Counted from the stretch's first letter, positions 1-5,684 are shown. The stretch is 5,768 nucleotides of DNA from Clostridia bacterium (GCA_029239935.1 JARBTY010000192.1:1-5768), one strand, 5' to 3'. The notes: generated by a model from the sequence alone, not told the origin. Numbers and translations: made by a program.

Positions 1-22
1 CACAATATCAATTAAGAAATGA
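1..22 (+). CDS. 3' tail of an upstream phage gene (partial)
   Basis: Only the extreme end of a gene could be present here. Of the three plus frames, the one reading T-I-S-I-K-K then TGA (20-22) looks most like a natural beta-strand-rich protein end, and it leaves the Shine-Dalgarno GAGGT (21-25) of the tail fibre gene just after or overlapping its stop. A second frame ends in TAA at 33-35, overlapping the next ATG as TAATG, and a third ends at 13-15. The frame choice is therefore uncertain. From the conserved order of PBSX-type phages the gene should be a baseplate or tail-end protein such as a YmfQ/DUF2313-type protein, but nothing in these few codons shows that. Confidence 0.35.
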
Positions 23-34
23 GGTAATTTCATA

Positions 35-2803
35 ATGGCAACACAAACAGAAAACTACGGCTTAATGAAGCCTACGGCGAATGAATACTATGACGTTGAC
101 GTAACCAATGGCAACATGGATATCATCGATGCAGAATTAAAGAAAAGAGAAAATGAGGCGACTGAAATTGTTACAACCTTGTCACAGCATAAATCTATTT
201 TCTCCGCAGGTACTGGCAAAGATAGTGGCAATACAGAACAGGATTTTCATTCAATAGTTGAAGGGCAGAGTAATGTAAAGATAGAGGGTAGTACTGCTGT
301 TAACTCTATAAAAAATGGAGATTTTAACAATGGCACTACGTATTGGGGTACCATTAGTGCAACATTGTCAGTTACAAACAATGTATTGTCAATTATAGGA
401 AATGGTACGGGTGCCTTGGTTGCGGTGACTTATGACGCTAGAACATTAGCAAATGGATATAAAGAATATCATAGAGCAGAAGCTAGAGTTACTAATGCAG
501 TAAGTTCCAGATTAAGAATGAGACTTTATTCAGGTACGTTGGATGCTGACGTTTTAAATCCTATTCAAAATCAATGGTATGATTTATCAACTATTGTCAC
601 AGGAACAGCAGGGACAGCAGCAGGTGCCTATTATAAAACAGAATTCAACTCGAATTATGCAGATGCAGCTGCCGCCAATGGAAAAGGTATGGAAGTAAAA
701 GACGTTATAGCTATAAATCTTACAGCTTTATTTGGAGCAGGAAATGAGCCAACAAAAGAGCAATGTGACTTCATGTATGACCATTATATTAATGGATTGC
801 AAGGCGTAGGTAGTGGTAGAGTGAATTGTCTTGGTAAGAATATCTTTGGCTCAAGATGGATGGCAGAAAGAGTAGTATATTTAGCGAACCAACCTAATTA
901 CTGCGCTATTCTGAAGAAAGATGGCAGAGAAGTTTTAGCGATGACTAGCACAATGGCATTTAGTGGGCTAGTAGTGTTTAATAAATTTAGGCCAAATACT
1001 AGATATACTGTTCAATATCAAGCAAAGATGTTATCAGAAGTTTCTGCTGCATATTTATCTTTCTATTACACTGATGGAAGTTGGAGTCATTTTACTGCGG
1101 AAATGGACACTTCTTGGGTGAACTATGCTATTACTTCTGCAATTGGAAAAACGGTAGAGTCAATCAAAATTGCTGTTGGTTCTAGTGGCACAATTTATTA
1201 TGACTTTAATACTTTTCAGATTGAAGAAGGTGAGGTAGCAACTGCATACGAGCCTTATCATTCTTCTGAATTAACTACCACTTTGCCTACTGGGATGCAA
1301 TTACACAGACTTCCTAATGGGGTGTATGATACCATAGAAGAAGTAAATGGTGCTAGAACACTATTCAAAAATACTAAGGAGTATACTTTACAAGCTAGTG
1401 ATATTACAGATTATGGAACAGGTCTTACAAATTGTGATATTATAAGTATTAGAGTAAAAGCTGATGATGCTAAGTATGGGAGTACGACTTCATATGCCAT
1501 TGATAATAATTGGATGATAGTCCATGGATTTATTGGTGGAAATTCAAATTTAGTTAATAGTGAAGGTTATACATACCGAGTTTATATGACTGCTAGTGGT
1601 TTATATTATGGTTTAATAGTACCAAAGGGAACTTATTCTTCATTAGCACAAGCGCAGACAGCATTAGTAGGAACAAAGATAGTATATGAATTAGCAAAGC
1701 CACTAATCTACACAAATGGTATCAATGGATTTTTTCAAGAAGGTAATTTAGAAGTATATGAAGATGGAGTAATATACCAAGAGTCTTCTGTCAATTCAAA
1801 AGAGTATAACAATGCCAAGTTGCACATTACCTATAATCTTTCTGATAAGGCAATTGAAATGTCAAATAATGATGAAATAACTACAATCCATAAGATTATT
1901 AAAGGAAGATTGAAAAATGTTTATAGTAATATAGAGAGTGGAAATTTTTCTAATTCAGAAGGCACTTACACAAAAGCATTTGGCCAATCTGCGCATGCCG
2001 AAGGTGATGGATCAAAAGCATATGCGCTTTATTCACATGCAGAAGGTCAAAATACGCAAGCTGGTGGCAGTTCCACTAATCCAAGTATTGGTGTAACTGC
2101 ACATGCAGAGGGTAATTTTACACTAGCTTCTGGGGAAGCTTCTCACTCAGAGGGGGTAAACACTCAAGCAACAGGCGCATATGCACATGCCCAGAATGAG
2201 TCAAATCTAGCAGCTGGTCAAGGCTCAACAGCAATGGGCGGAGGAACTCAAGCTAATGGAATTTTCTCTGTTTCGATGGGTGAGGGTACTAGAGCCAATG
2301 GACAAAGTCAAGCTGCTACGGGTAGATTTAATGTTCCAAATACAACTGATTTACTTCAAATAGGTAATGGTACTTCTGATGCAAATAGAAGTAATGCATT
2401 AACACTAGATGCTTATGGTAATCTGCGTACAAGTGGTTCGATAATACCGAAGATAACTACAGATAACACAATGTTGACATCCGAGTCTGGAATATCAGTA
2501 ACCGATAAATCTCTAAAAAGAGATGGAAAAGATGTAGATTTATTCTTTGTGGTATATAATACTAATGGGACTCCATTTGCATCTAATGTTAATATATCTA
2601 TTGGATATATAATACATTCTGCATATATGCCAAAAAGGACAATTTATCGTACAATTGTTGCACAGGCTACTGTAAATGGACCAATAAATAGGGTTGCAAA
2701 CTTAATGATTTCACCAAGCGGTCAAATATGGATATATATTCCTAATGAAATAAATGATATACACCAAGTAATAGTGGACTTATCATTTCCAAATAACGAT
2801 TAA
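35..2803 (+). CDS. Modular phage tail fibre / receptor-binding protein with YadA-head-type repeats
   Basis: A 922-residue structural protein, inferred to project from the baseplate and bind the host cell surface. GAGGT (21-25) lies nine bases before ATG 35. Residues 1-55 (YGLMKPTANEYYDVDVTNGN, then a charged helix) have the N-terminal signature of many clostridial and Bacillus phage tail fibres, taken to dock onto the baseplate. Residues ~88-262 form a beta-rich module opening with a K-N-G-D-F-N-N-G-T-x-Y-W motif and containing FGAGNEPTKEQCD; residues ~268-411 form a second ending in FQIEEGEVATAYEPY. Both resemble carbohydrate-binding jelly-roll modules common in phage fibres. Residues ~412-600 are a further beta-rich segment. 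Residues ~635-790 carry A-H-A-E-G-type repeats of 14-residue period, like the YadA head and trimeric beta-roll tail proteins, ending in a GNGTSDANRSNALTLDAYGN segment typical of phage spikes. Residues ~800-922 are a beta-rich probable tip. It occupies the xkdV-like position. Assembly as a trimer is inferred. The family call is firm; receptor and exact folds are unknown. Confidence 0.88.
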   Translation: MATQTENYGLMKPTANEYYDVDVTNGNMDIIDAELKKRENEATEIVTTLSQHKSIFSAGTGKDSGNTEQDFHSIVEGQSNVKIEGSTAVNSIKNGDFNNGTTYWGTISATLSVTNNVLSIIGNGTGALVAVTYDARTLANGYKEYHRAEARVTNAVSSRLRMRLYSGTLDADVLNPIQNQWYDLSTIVTGTAGTAAGAYYKTEFNSNYADAAAANGKGMEVKDVIAINLTALFGAGNEPTKEQCDFMYDHYINGLQGVGSGRVNCLGKNIFGSRWMAERVVYLANQPNYCAILKKDGREVLAMTSTMAFSGLVVFNKFRPNTRYTVQYQAKMLSEVSAAYLSFYYTDGSWSHFTAEMDTSWVNYAITSAIGKTVESIKIAVGSSGTIYYDFNTFQIEEGEVATAYEPYHSSELTTTLPTGMQLHRLPNGVYDTIEEVNGARTLFKNTKEYTLQASDITDYGTGLTNCDIISIRVKADDAKYGSTTSYAIDNNWMIVHGFIGGNSNLVNSEGYTYRVYMTASGLYYGLIVPKGTYSSLAQAQTALVGTKIVYELAKPLIYTNGINGFFQEGNLEVYEDGVIYQESSVNSKEYNNAKLHITYNLSDKAIEMSNNDEITTIHKIIKGRLKNVYSNIESGNFSNSEGTYTKAFGQSAHAEGDGSKAYALYSHAEGQNTQAGGSSTNPSIGVTAHAEGNFTLASGEASHSEGVNTQATGAYAHAQNESNLAAGQGSTAMGGGTQANGIFSVSMGEGTRANGQSQAATGRFNVPNTTDLLQIGNGTSDANRSNALTLDAYGNLRTSGSIIPKITTDNTMLTSESGISVTDKSLKRDGKDVDLFFVVYNTNGTPFASNVNISIGYIIHSAYMPKRTIYRTIVAQATVNGPINRVANLMISPSGQIWIYIPNEINDIHQVIVDLSFPNND

Positions 2804-2815
2804 GGAGGTAATAAA

Positions 2816-3157
2816 ATGAAAGTAGTATTAAAGACATTAGTAGAATTTCAAGCATCATCGGTATTCATGCAAGCAGAAAATCAGCTTTGTATTGGGTTTA
2901 CCGAAATTTCAAGCTATGACGAATTAAAAGCATCATTGACAGAAGAAGCAATGCAAGAAGTAAAAATCTATACGGGTGAAACAACATTCGAAGAATATAA
3001 CGATTTTACCCAATTTGCAAAAGCTACCGTTGTGACCACAGAAAATGGTACTCAAGATATTGCAATGTATTTTAATAGAGCAGACGAATTGACACGAAAA
3101 ATTGCGATATTACAAGACACCGTTGACAAATTAGTTCTTGAAAGTTTGGAGGGATAA
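2816..3157 (+). CDS. Small tail-associated protein in the xkdW position, unknown function
   Basis: A 113-residue acidic protein with no domain I can name with confidence. It has a canonical AGGAGG (2804-2809) before ATG 2816, starts 12 bases after the fibre gene stop, and its own end supplies the Shine-Dalgarno site of the next gene, so it is part of the same late operon. It has no signal peptide or membrane segment. The body (residues ~1-85) mixes beta strands and acidic helices. The C-terminus (~89-112, DELTRKIAILQDTVDKLVLE) has the hydrophobic spacing of a short coiled coil, suggesting oligomerisation. Its place between the fibre and XkdX matches Bacillus PBSX xkdW and small proteins at the same locus in clostridial prophages; a fibre-chaperone or tail-accessory role is plausible but is inference from position only. 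Confidence 0.75.
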   Translation: MKVVLKTLVEFQASSVFMQAENQLCIGFTEISSYDELKASLTEEAMQEVKIYTGETTFEEYNDFTQFAKATVVTTENGTQDIAMYFNRADELTRKIAILQDTVDKLVLESLEG

Positions 3158-3159
3158 AT

Positions 3160-3279
3160 ATGTATAATACCTTGTTAAGACTTTATAAAGAAGGAAAATT
3201 GACCGAAGCCGGACTTACTACTGCGGTTACAAAAGGTTGGATTAAAGAAACCGAAAAGCAGCTAATACTTGTAAGCTAG
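3160..3279 (+). CDS. xkdX: XkdX-like small phage protein
   Basis: A 39-residue protein. ATG 3160 is preceded by GGAGGG (3148-3153) inside the end of the previous gene, and only two bases separate it from that gene's stop, so translation is probably coupled. The sequence L-L-R-L-Y-K-E-G-K-L-T followed by a helix and K-G-W-I-K-E-T-E-K-Q fits the XkdX family pattern (Y-x-x-G-x-[YL]-[ST] ... V-x-x-G-x-I-[ST]-x-E-x-[YK]), whose members are usually about 40-50 residues. The family's function is unknown; it lies between tail fibre and lysis genes in PBSX-like elements. It ends at TAG 3277-3279, slightly short for the family. A second frame just downstream (3275-3349) looks peptide-like and could be a lost C-terminal extension. 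Confidence 0.8.
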   Translation: MYNTLLRLYKEGKLTEAGLTTAVTKGWIKETEKQLILVS

Positions 3280-3416
3280 ACCAGAACTAAAGATCAAAAT
3301 CGACACTTACATAGCGGACAAGAGTCTGACAATTGACACGACAGTATAAACATAATTATCAAGATAAGGCATCCGCATGGGTGCCTTTAAATTATAGGAA
3401 GGAAGGTATATCATGC
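3280..3416 (+). other. Gap between XkdX and the lysis cassette
   Basis: 137 bases without a convincing gene, in an otherwise tightly packed operon. It holds a stem-loop (3366-3387), the XhlA Shine-Dalgarno GGAAGG (3401-3406) and a peptide-like open frame without a start site (3275-3349, reading K-I-K-I-D-T-Y-I-A-D-K-S-L-T). A TTGACA at 3333-3338 resembles a -35 box, but the best -10 candidate at 17-base spacing (TTATCA, 3356-3361) is poor, so I do not call a promoter. A three-codon ATG minicistron (3413-3424, ATG CAT GGA TGA) overlaps the XhlA start out of frame. Confidence 0.5.
3366..3387 (+). terminator. Stem-loop before the lysis genes (weak terminator or attenuator)
   Basis: AAGGCATCC (3366-3374) pairs with GGGTGCCTT (3379-3387) with one G-U wobble, giving a nine-base-pair stem with the loop GCAT. 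It is followed only by TAAATTATAGG, not a proper T-run, so complete termination is unlikely. It lies about 30 bases before the XhlA start. A partial terminator, an RNA processing/stability element, or a structure tuning lysis-gene expression are all possible. The stem is seen directly; the role is inference. Confidence 0.5.
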
Positions 3417-3650
3417 ATGGATGACAAGTTTATAAAGCATAGACTTGATGTACAGGATAGTAGGCTTAATGATCACTCAAAACGCTTGGACAGGGTAGAA
3501 ATTGTACAGGCCGAGGCAAACACCATGATTAAAAACTTGTGTGAGAAAATTGAAGCACAGACTAAATCTATTTACTGGTTAATAGGACTTGGAGCAACAT
3601 CGTTGCTTGGGTTCTTTTTTTATGCAGTACAACAAAGCATCTTTAAATAA
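3417..3650 (+). CDS. xhlA: XhlA-like (haemolysin XhlA family) lysis-associated membrane protein
   Basis: A 77-residue protein in the lysis cassette. I start it at ATG 3417 (M-D-D-K-F), behind GGAAGG (3401-3406). The frame stays open upstream to a TTG at 3333, but that start has no good ribosome site and would run translation through the stem-loop region. Residues 1-50 form a highly charged amphipathic helix (HRLDVQDSRLNDHSKRLDRVE) with coiled-coil character. Residues ~53-72 (YWLIGLGATSLLGFFFYAV) are one transmembrane segment, followed by a short basic tail. This charged-helix-plus-C-terminal-TM layout and the length fit the XhlA family, which in Bacillus PBSX acts with holin XhlB and an endolysin to lyse the host. 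It lies 16 bases before the holin. Its role here as a holin partner is inferred from family and context. Confidence 0.85.
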   Translation: MDDKFIKHRLDVQDSRLNDHSKRLDRVEIVQAEANTMIKNLCEKIEAQTKSIYWLIGLGATSLLGFFFYAVQQSIFK

Positions 3651-3666
3651 GAAGGAGTAATTATAT

Positions 3667-3942
3667 ATGGAAATTTTAACTCAATATGTAGTAGTTGTAG
3701 TAGTAGCAATTTGTTTAGCATTAGGGTATGTGATTAAGAAAAGCTTGACTTTCATCCCCAACAAATATATACCGCTTATCATGGCGGTTGTGGGCGTTGT
3801 TTTGAATGTTTGGATGTCCAGATGGCTGTTTACACCTGAAATACTTTTAGGCGGCTTAGCGAGCGGCTTAGCAAGCACGGGAGCGTTTGAAGCAGTAAGG
3901 AATATTACATCCGGAAAGGATAAGGGTGATACTGATGAATAA
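3667..3942 (+). CDS. Phage holin (Hol44 / phage_holin_5_2-like)
   Basis: A 91-residue membrane protein expected to form membrane lesions that release the endolysin at the end of the lytic cycle. GAAGGAG (3651-3657) sits nine bases before ATG 3667. Three hydrophobic stretches are visible: residues ~6-24 (VVVVVVAICLALGYVIK), ~36-52 (YIPLIMAVVGVVLNVWM) and ~56-75 (EILLGGLASGLASTGAFEA), followed by a charged cytoplasmic-type tail (RNITSGKDKGDTDE). The G-L-A-S-G-L-A-S-T-G motif before the tail and the Y-I-P-L-I-M-A-V-V-G-V-V-L segment are typical of the Hol44 family in holin superfamily V. The gene overlaps the endolysin start, the usual holin-endolysin pairing. I see no clear dual-start motif. 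Confidence 0.87.
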   Translation: MEILTQYVVVVVVAICLALGYVIKKSLTFIPNKYIPLIMAVVGVVLNVWMSRWLFTPEILLGGLASGLASTGAFEAVRNITSGKDKGDTDE

Positions 3943-4606
3943 ACTACCTGAAAGATGCAACGATACTGGCGAACTAAATAAGCTTGTCCGAGTAATGTTG
4001 GAACTTGCCCTGGAGGATATTCAGAGCCAAGGAGTAGATCCATTAGTAGTAGAAACATACCGCCATCAGGAACGTCAGAATTATTTATACTGCCAGGGGC
4101 GAACCATTACAGAGTGTACTGCAAAGGGCATATCTAGTAGCTTCGCCAAGGCCTATTGTAATCCAAACGGAGGTAAGAGACCAACCAAGACACTTAATAG
4201 CGTACATACTGCTCGTAAAGCTGTCGACGTGGTGCCTCAAAGGATAGTTAATAAGAAGATGGTTGCCATTTGGAATGTTAACGATCCGCAAACGCAAATT
4301 ATTATTAAGATGATGGAAAAGTACGGTTTCGAAGCGGGAGCTAACTGGGATAACTTTGTGGATAGTCCTCACTTTCAAGTGGAAGGTACGTTTACAAACG
4401 TCTTTGACCACAACCATAACACAGTAAATGTTACAAAAGCTGTGCAAACAGCATTAAACAAACTGAAGTGCAACAACCTTACTGTAGATGGAAAGTGGGG
4501 TACTGCAACTACTGAGGCGATTAATGTATTCAGGAAGTGCCAGGGATATAAGACAGCATTGGGACAGATTGGTACAGTAGCTTTTAAGGCGTTAATGCGT
4601 ATATAG
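3935..4606 (+). CDS. Endolysin: M15-family zinc peptidase with C-terminal peptidoglycan-binding domain
   Basis: A 223-residue cell-wall hydrolase. Numbering from ATG 3935, residues ~1-155 are an M15 peptidase domain of the VanY / L-Ala-D-Glu endopeptidase type (Ply500- and CwlK-like). The signature S-x-H-x6-D (NSVHTARKAVDVV) gives zinc ligands H91 and D98; the second motif D-S-P-H-F-Q gives probable catalytic D143 and third ligand H146. Residues ~163-223 are a PG_binding_1 domain with the motif V-D-G-K-W-G-T-A-T-T-E-A-I. There is no signal peptide, as expected for a holin-released endolysin. ATG 3935 overlaps the holin by eight bases and is preceded by AAGGGTG (3922-3928); an in-frame GTG at 3926, behind GGAAAGG, would add three residues. 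The overlap suggests translational coupling. Family evidence supports cleavage in the peptide stem, but whether it is an L-Ala-D-Glu endopeptidase or a D,D-peptidase cannot be settled here. Confidence 0.92.
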   Translation: MNKLPERCNDTGELNKLVRVMLELALEDIQSQGVDPLVVETYRHQERQNYLYCQGRTITECTAKGISSSFAKAYCNPNGGKRPTKTLNSVHTARKAVDVVPQRIVNKKMVAIWNVNDPQTQIIIKMMEKYGFEAGANWDNFVDSPHFQVEGTFTNVFDHNHNTVNVTKAVQTALNKLKCNNLTVDGKWGTATTEAINVFRKCQGYKTALGQIGTVAFKALMRI

Positions 4607-4616
4607 GCATAAGATA

Positions 4617-4652
4617 ACCCCGGTTCATTTTGTTGATCGGGGTATTTTTTTT
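4617..4652 (+). terminator. Rho-independent terminator of the phage late operon
   Basis: ACCCCG (4617-4622) pairs perfectly with CGGGGT (4638-4643), extendable by three wobble/AU pairs, followed by A and eight consecutive T (4645-4652). It lies ten bases after the endolysin stop and ends the rightward tail-lysis transcript. Read on the minus strand, the same hairpin follows the zinc-ribbon pseudogene stop directly and could terminate that leftward transcript too, though its U-tract (TTATCTTAT) is poor in that direction. Its T-run overlaps the pseudogene stop codon. Confidence 0.9.
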
Positions 4653-5453
4653 ATTCGCATATCATCTCTTCACCATCAAATATAAGCGATTTAACAGTAT
4701 AATCATCCGTCGATAGAATGAATTGAAATTTACTCCTTAATTCAGCTCCAAACGAATTTTGTGAATTAACATAACTATGAATAATGATTTTGCCGTCCTG
4801 TTTACCAAACCTCCGATTGTTTATATTGGGAAATTTAGCAGTAGAAAGAGATTTCAAAATAGACTTTATCGCTTTCTGGCATGAAATCTGTAAATCCGAT
4901 TCTTCATCTAATGTAAATGTGTAATCACTTAGTGTTGATACAACATTGCCATTTTTGTATAAACATTTTCCCTGTAACGAACTAAGTTTAGAGTATTATC
5001 AGGATTAAGATACAGAAATAAGAAACTTAAATCACCATATTCAATACTATAAGTCTTTTCGCCATTCTCGTTTAGAGCGTCCAATGCTTCCTCTGATTTA
5101 ATTGATTTTACTTTTCTATACCGCAGACTTTTAATATATTCAAAATATTGTTTTCTTGTTCAGTGGTTGTTCCTGTTGCCTTCTGGAATTCTGTCTGCTT
5201 ATTTACATTATCTTCTGTGCCGTAACTATTAACAATCTGTGAATAAAGACCAATACCAATAGACATGATCACAAAGAAGGTTATAAAAACTTTAAGCAAC
5301 CGCCTCTTTTCTTTTTTTACATAGCCAAACCGCTCTGAAAATTCATCGTCTGGTTTTGATAATTTAGTGGTGGGGTGAGTGGACAGGCGCACCACAACTT
5401 GGACAGAAAATTCCATTATACACATTGCCACAATTAATACATTTGAGTCTCAC
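4651..5453 (-). pseudogene. Decayed zinc-ribbon, single-pass membrane protein (prophage cargo gene)
   Basis: A leftward gene of about 266 codons once three frame breaks are bridged. It starts at GTG 5453-5451 behind AGGAGG (5466-5461), seven bases away. The first frame reads M-R-L-K-C-I-N-C-G ... F-C-P-S-C-G-A-P, a C-x2-C / C-x2-C zinc ribbon. It shifts near a CCCC run (plus-strand GGGG 5372-5375, one base extra) into a frame with an acidic/basic linker, a transmembrane segment (~5310-5243, V-F-I-T-F-F-V-I-M-S-I-G-I-G-L) and an outside region. That frame stops at 5108-5110, and a one-base loss near plus-strand TTTT 5112-5115 moves it to a third frame (K-V-K-S-I-K-S-E-E-A-L). A further one-base loss near 4990-4996 leads to the last frame (S-K-L-S-S-L-Q-G-K-C-L-Y-K-N-G), ending at TAA 4653-4651. 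Zinc-ribbon plus TM plus extracytoplasmic domain is a common Firmicute architecture of unknown function. Position between the lysis genes and attachment site, opposite strand and private promoter suggest a lysogenic cargo gene. Sequencing indels are the alternative, but the neighbouring genes are intact. Confidence 0.78.
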
Positions 5454-5492
5454 AGATTATCCTCCTTAGTATATACCAATGTTTATTAAGCC

Positions 5493-5521
5493 ATTATATT
5501 ATATATAGAATAATTTGTAAA
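5493..5521 (-). promoter_or_regulatory. Sigma-A-type promoter of the zinc-ribbon gene
   Basis: On the minus strand, TTTACA (5521-5516) and TATAAT (5498-5493) are separated by exactly 17 bases, a near-consensus housekeeping promoter. A transcript would start near 5486, about 33 bases before the GTG start, and include the AGGAGG at 5466-5461. A second overlapping TATAAT (5503-5498) lies just upstream. The strength suggests expression in the lysogenic state, independent of the phage late operon. Confidence 0.72.
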
Positions 5522-5561
5522 AAAAAGAAACCCCATGCATCATCTCTCCTGATGTGCAGGG
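5519..5561 (-). terminator. Leftward terminator upstream of the zinc-ribbon gene
   Basis: On the plus strand CCC-ATGCA-CATC (within 5531-5544) pairs imperfectly with GATGTGCAGGG (5551-5561) around the loop TCTCCT: three paired blocks (GGG/CCC, TGCA/TGCA, GATG/CATC) separated by small bulges. On the minus strand the stem is followed by TTTCTTTTTTTT (5530-5519), so it should stop leftward transcription entering from the host side. The end of its T-run abuts the -35 box of the next promoter. It would insulate the cargo gene from antisense transcription of cotJC. Confidence 0.62.
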
Positions 5562-5657
5562 ATATCTAGTAGGTAACTTTATTTTATCATAAGCTACATT
5601 AATATGTTATTATTCATTTTGACTAATTCACGAGTTATGGTAATATATGACCGATAA
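5562..5657. other. AT-rich phage-end DNA next to the attachment junction
   Basis: About 95 bases with no gene on either strand. It contains a bulged palindrome (5633-5659) and a possible rightward promoter, TTGACT (5619-5624) with TAATAT (5641-5646) at 16-base spacing, pointing into the truncated cotJC. In the excised circular phage, this DNA would lie at attP next to genes from the other prophage end, so the promoter-like sequence could serve an integrase gene there. That is inference. Confidence 0.4.
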
Positions 5658-5659
5658 CT
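5633..5659. repeat. Bulged palindrome on the phage side of the junction
   Basis: AGTTATGGT (5633-5641) is mirrored by ACC-g-ATAACT (5650-5659): nine matching positions per arm with one unpaired G and an eight-base AT-rich centre. It lies immediately outside the host coding sequence, where a recombinase arm or half-site would be expected. The symmetry is seen directly; a recombinase role is inference. Confidence 0.45.
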
Positions 5660-5684
5660 TCTGTGTGCAGACGAATTAGCACAC
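5658..5684. other. Prophage attachment junction (attR/attL) inside cotJC
   Basis: The in-frame stop TAA at 5655-5657 is followed by an open frame that becomes recognisable CotJC sequence from about 5667 (A-D-E-L-A-H). The DNA to the left does not encode CotJC in any plus frame, so the crossover lies near 5660-5670, possibly extending rightward within a core shared by phage and host. A perfect inverted repeat GTGTGC (5663-5668) / GCACAC (5679-5684) brackets this point with a ten-base spacer. Core length cannot be determined without the other prophage end. Confidence 0.68.

Noticed and set aside
3333..3361. Promoter for the lysis genes based on TTGACA (3333-3338).
   Set aside because: The -10 candidate at correct spacing (TTATCA) is weak, the better TATAAA and CATAAT matches are too close to the -35, and the genes fit a read-through late operon.
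3333..3416. An N-terminal extension of the XhlA-like protein from TTG 3333.
   Set aside because: No convincing Shine-Dalgarno site precedes TTG 3333, the extra residues would be encoded by a stem-loop and the ribosome-binding region, and the protein from ATG 3417 already has the family's normal length and layout.
3681..4447. Two leftward open frames (3681-4058 and 4085-4447) opposite the holin and endolysin genes.
   Set aside because: They are antisense to well-supported genes, lack ribosome sites and have low-complexity or composition-driven sequence (for example a run of threonines opposite the holin valine codons).
4990..5376. Programmed ribosomal frameshifting to explain the broken zinc-ribbon gene.
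   Set aside because: Three shifts in mixed directions would be needed, and I see no clear slippery heptamer with a downstream structure at any of them; decay or sequencing indels are simpler.
5108..5431. Leftward 107-residue open frame as a stand-alone intact gene.
   Set aside because: Its first ~20 codons are the out-of-frame reading of the zinc-ribbon segment; the strong ribosome site and promoter belong to GTG 5453 in the other frame. It is a fragment of the pseudogene.
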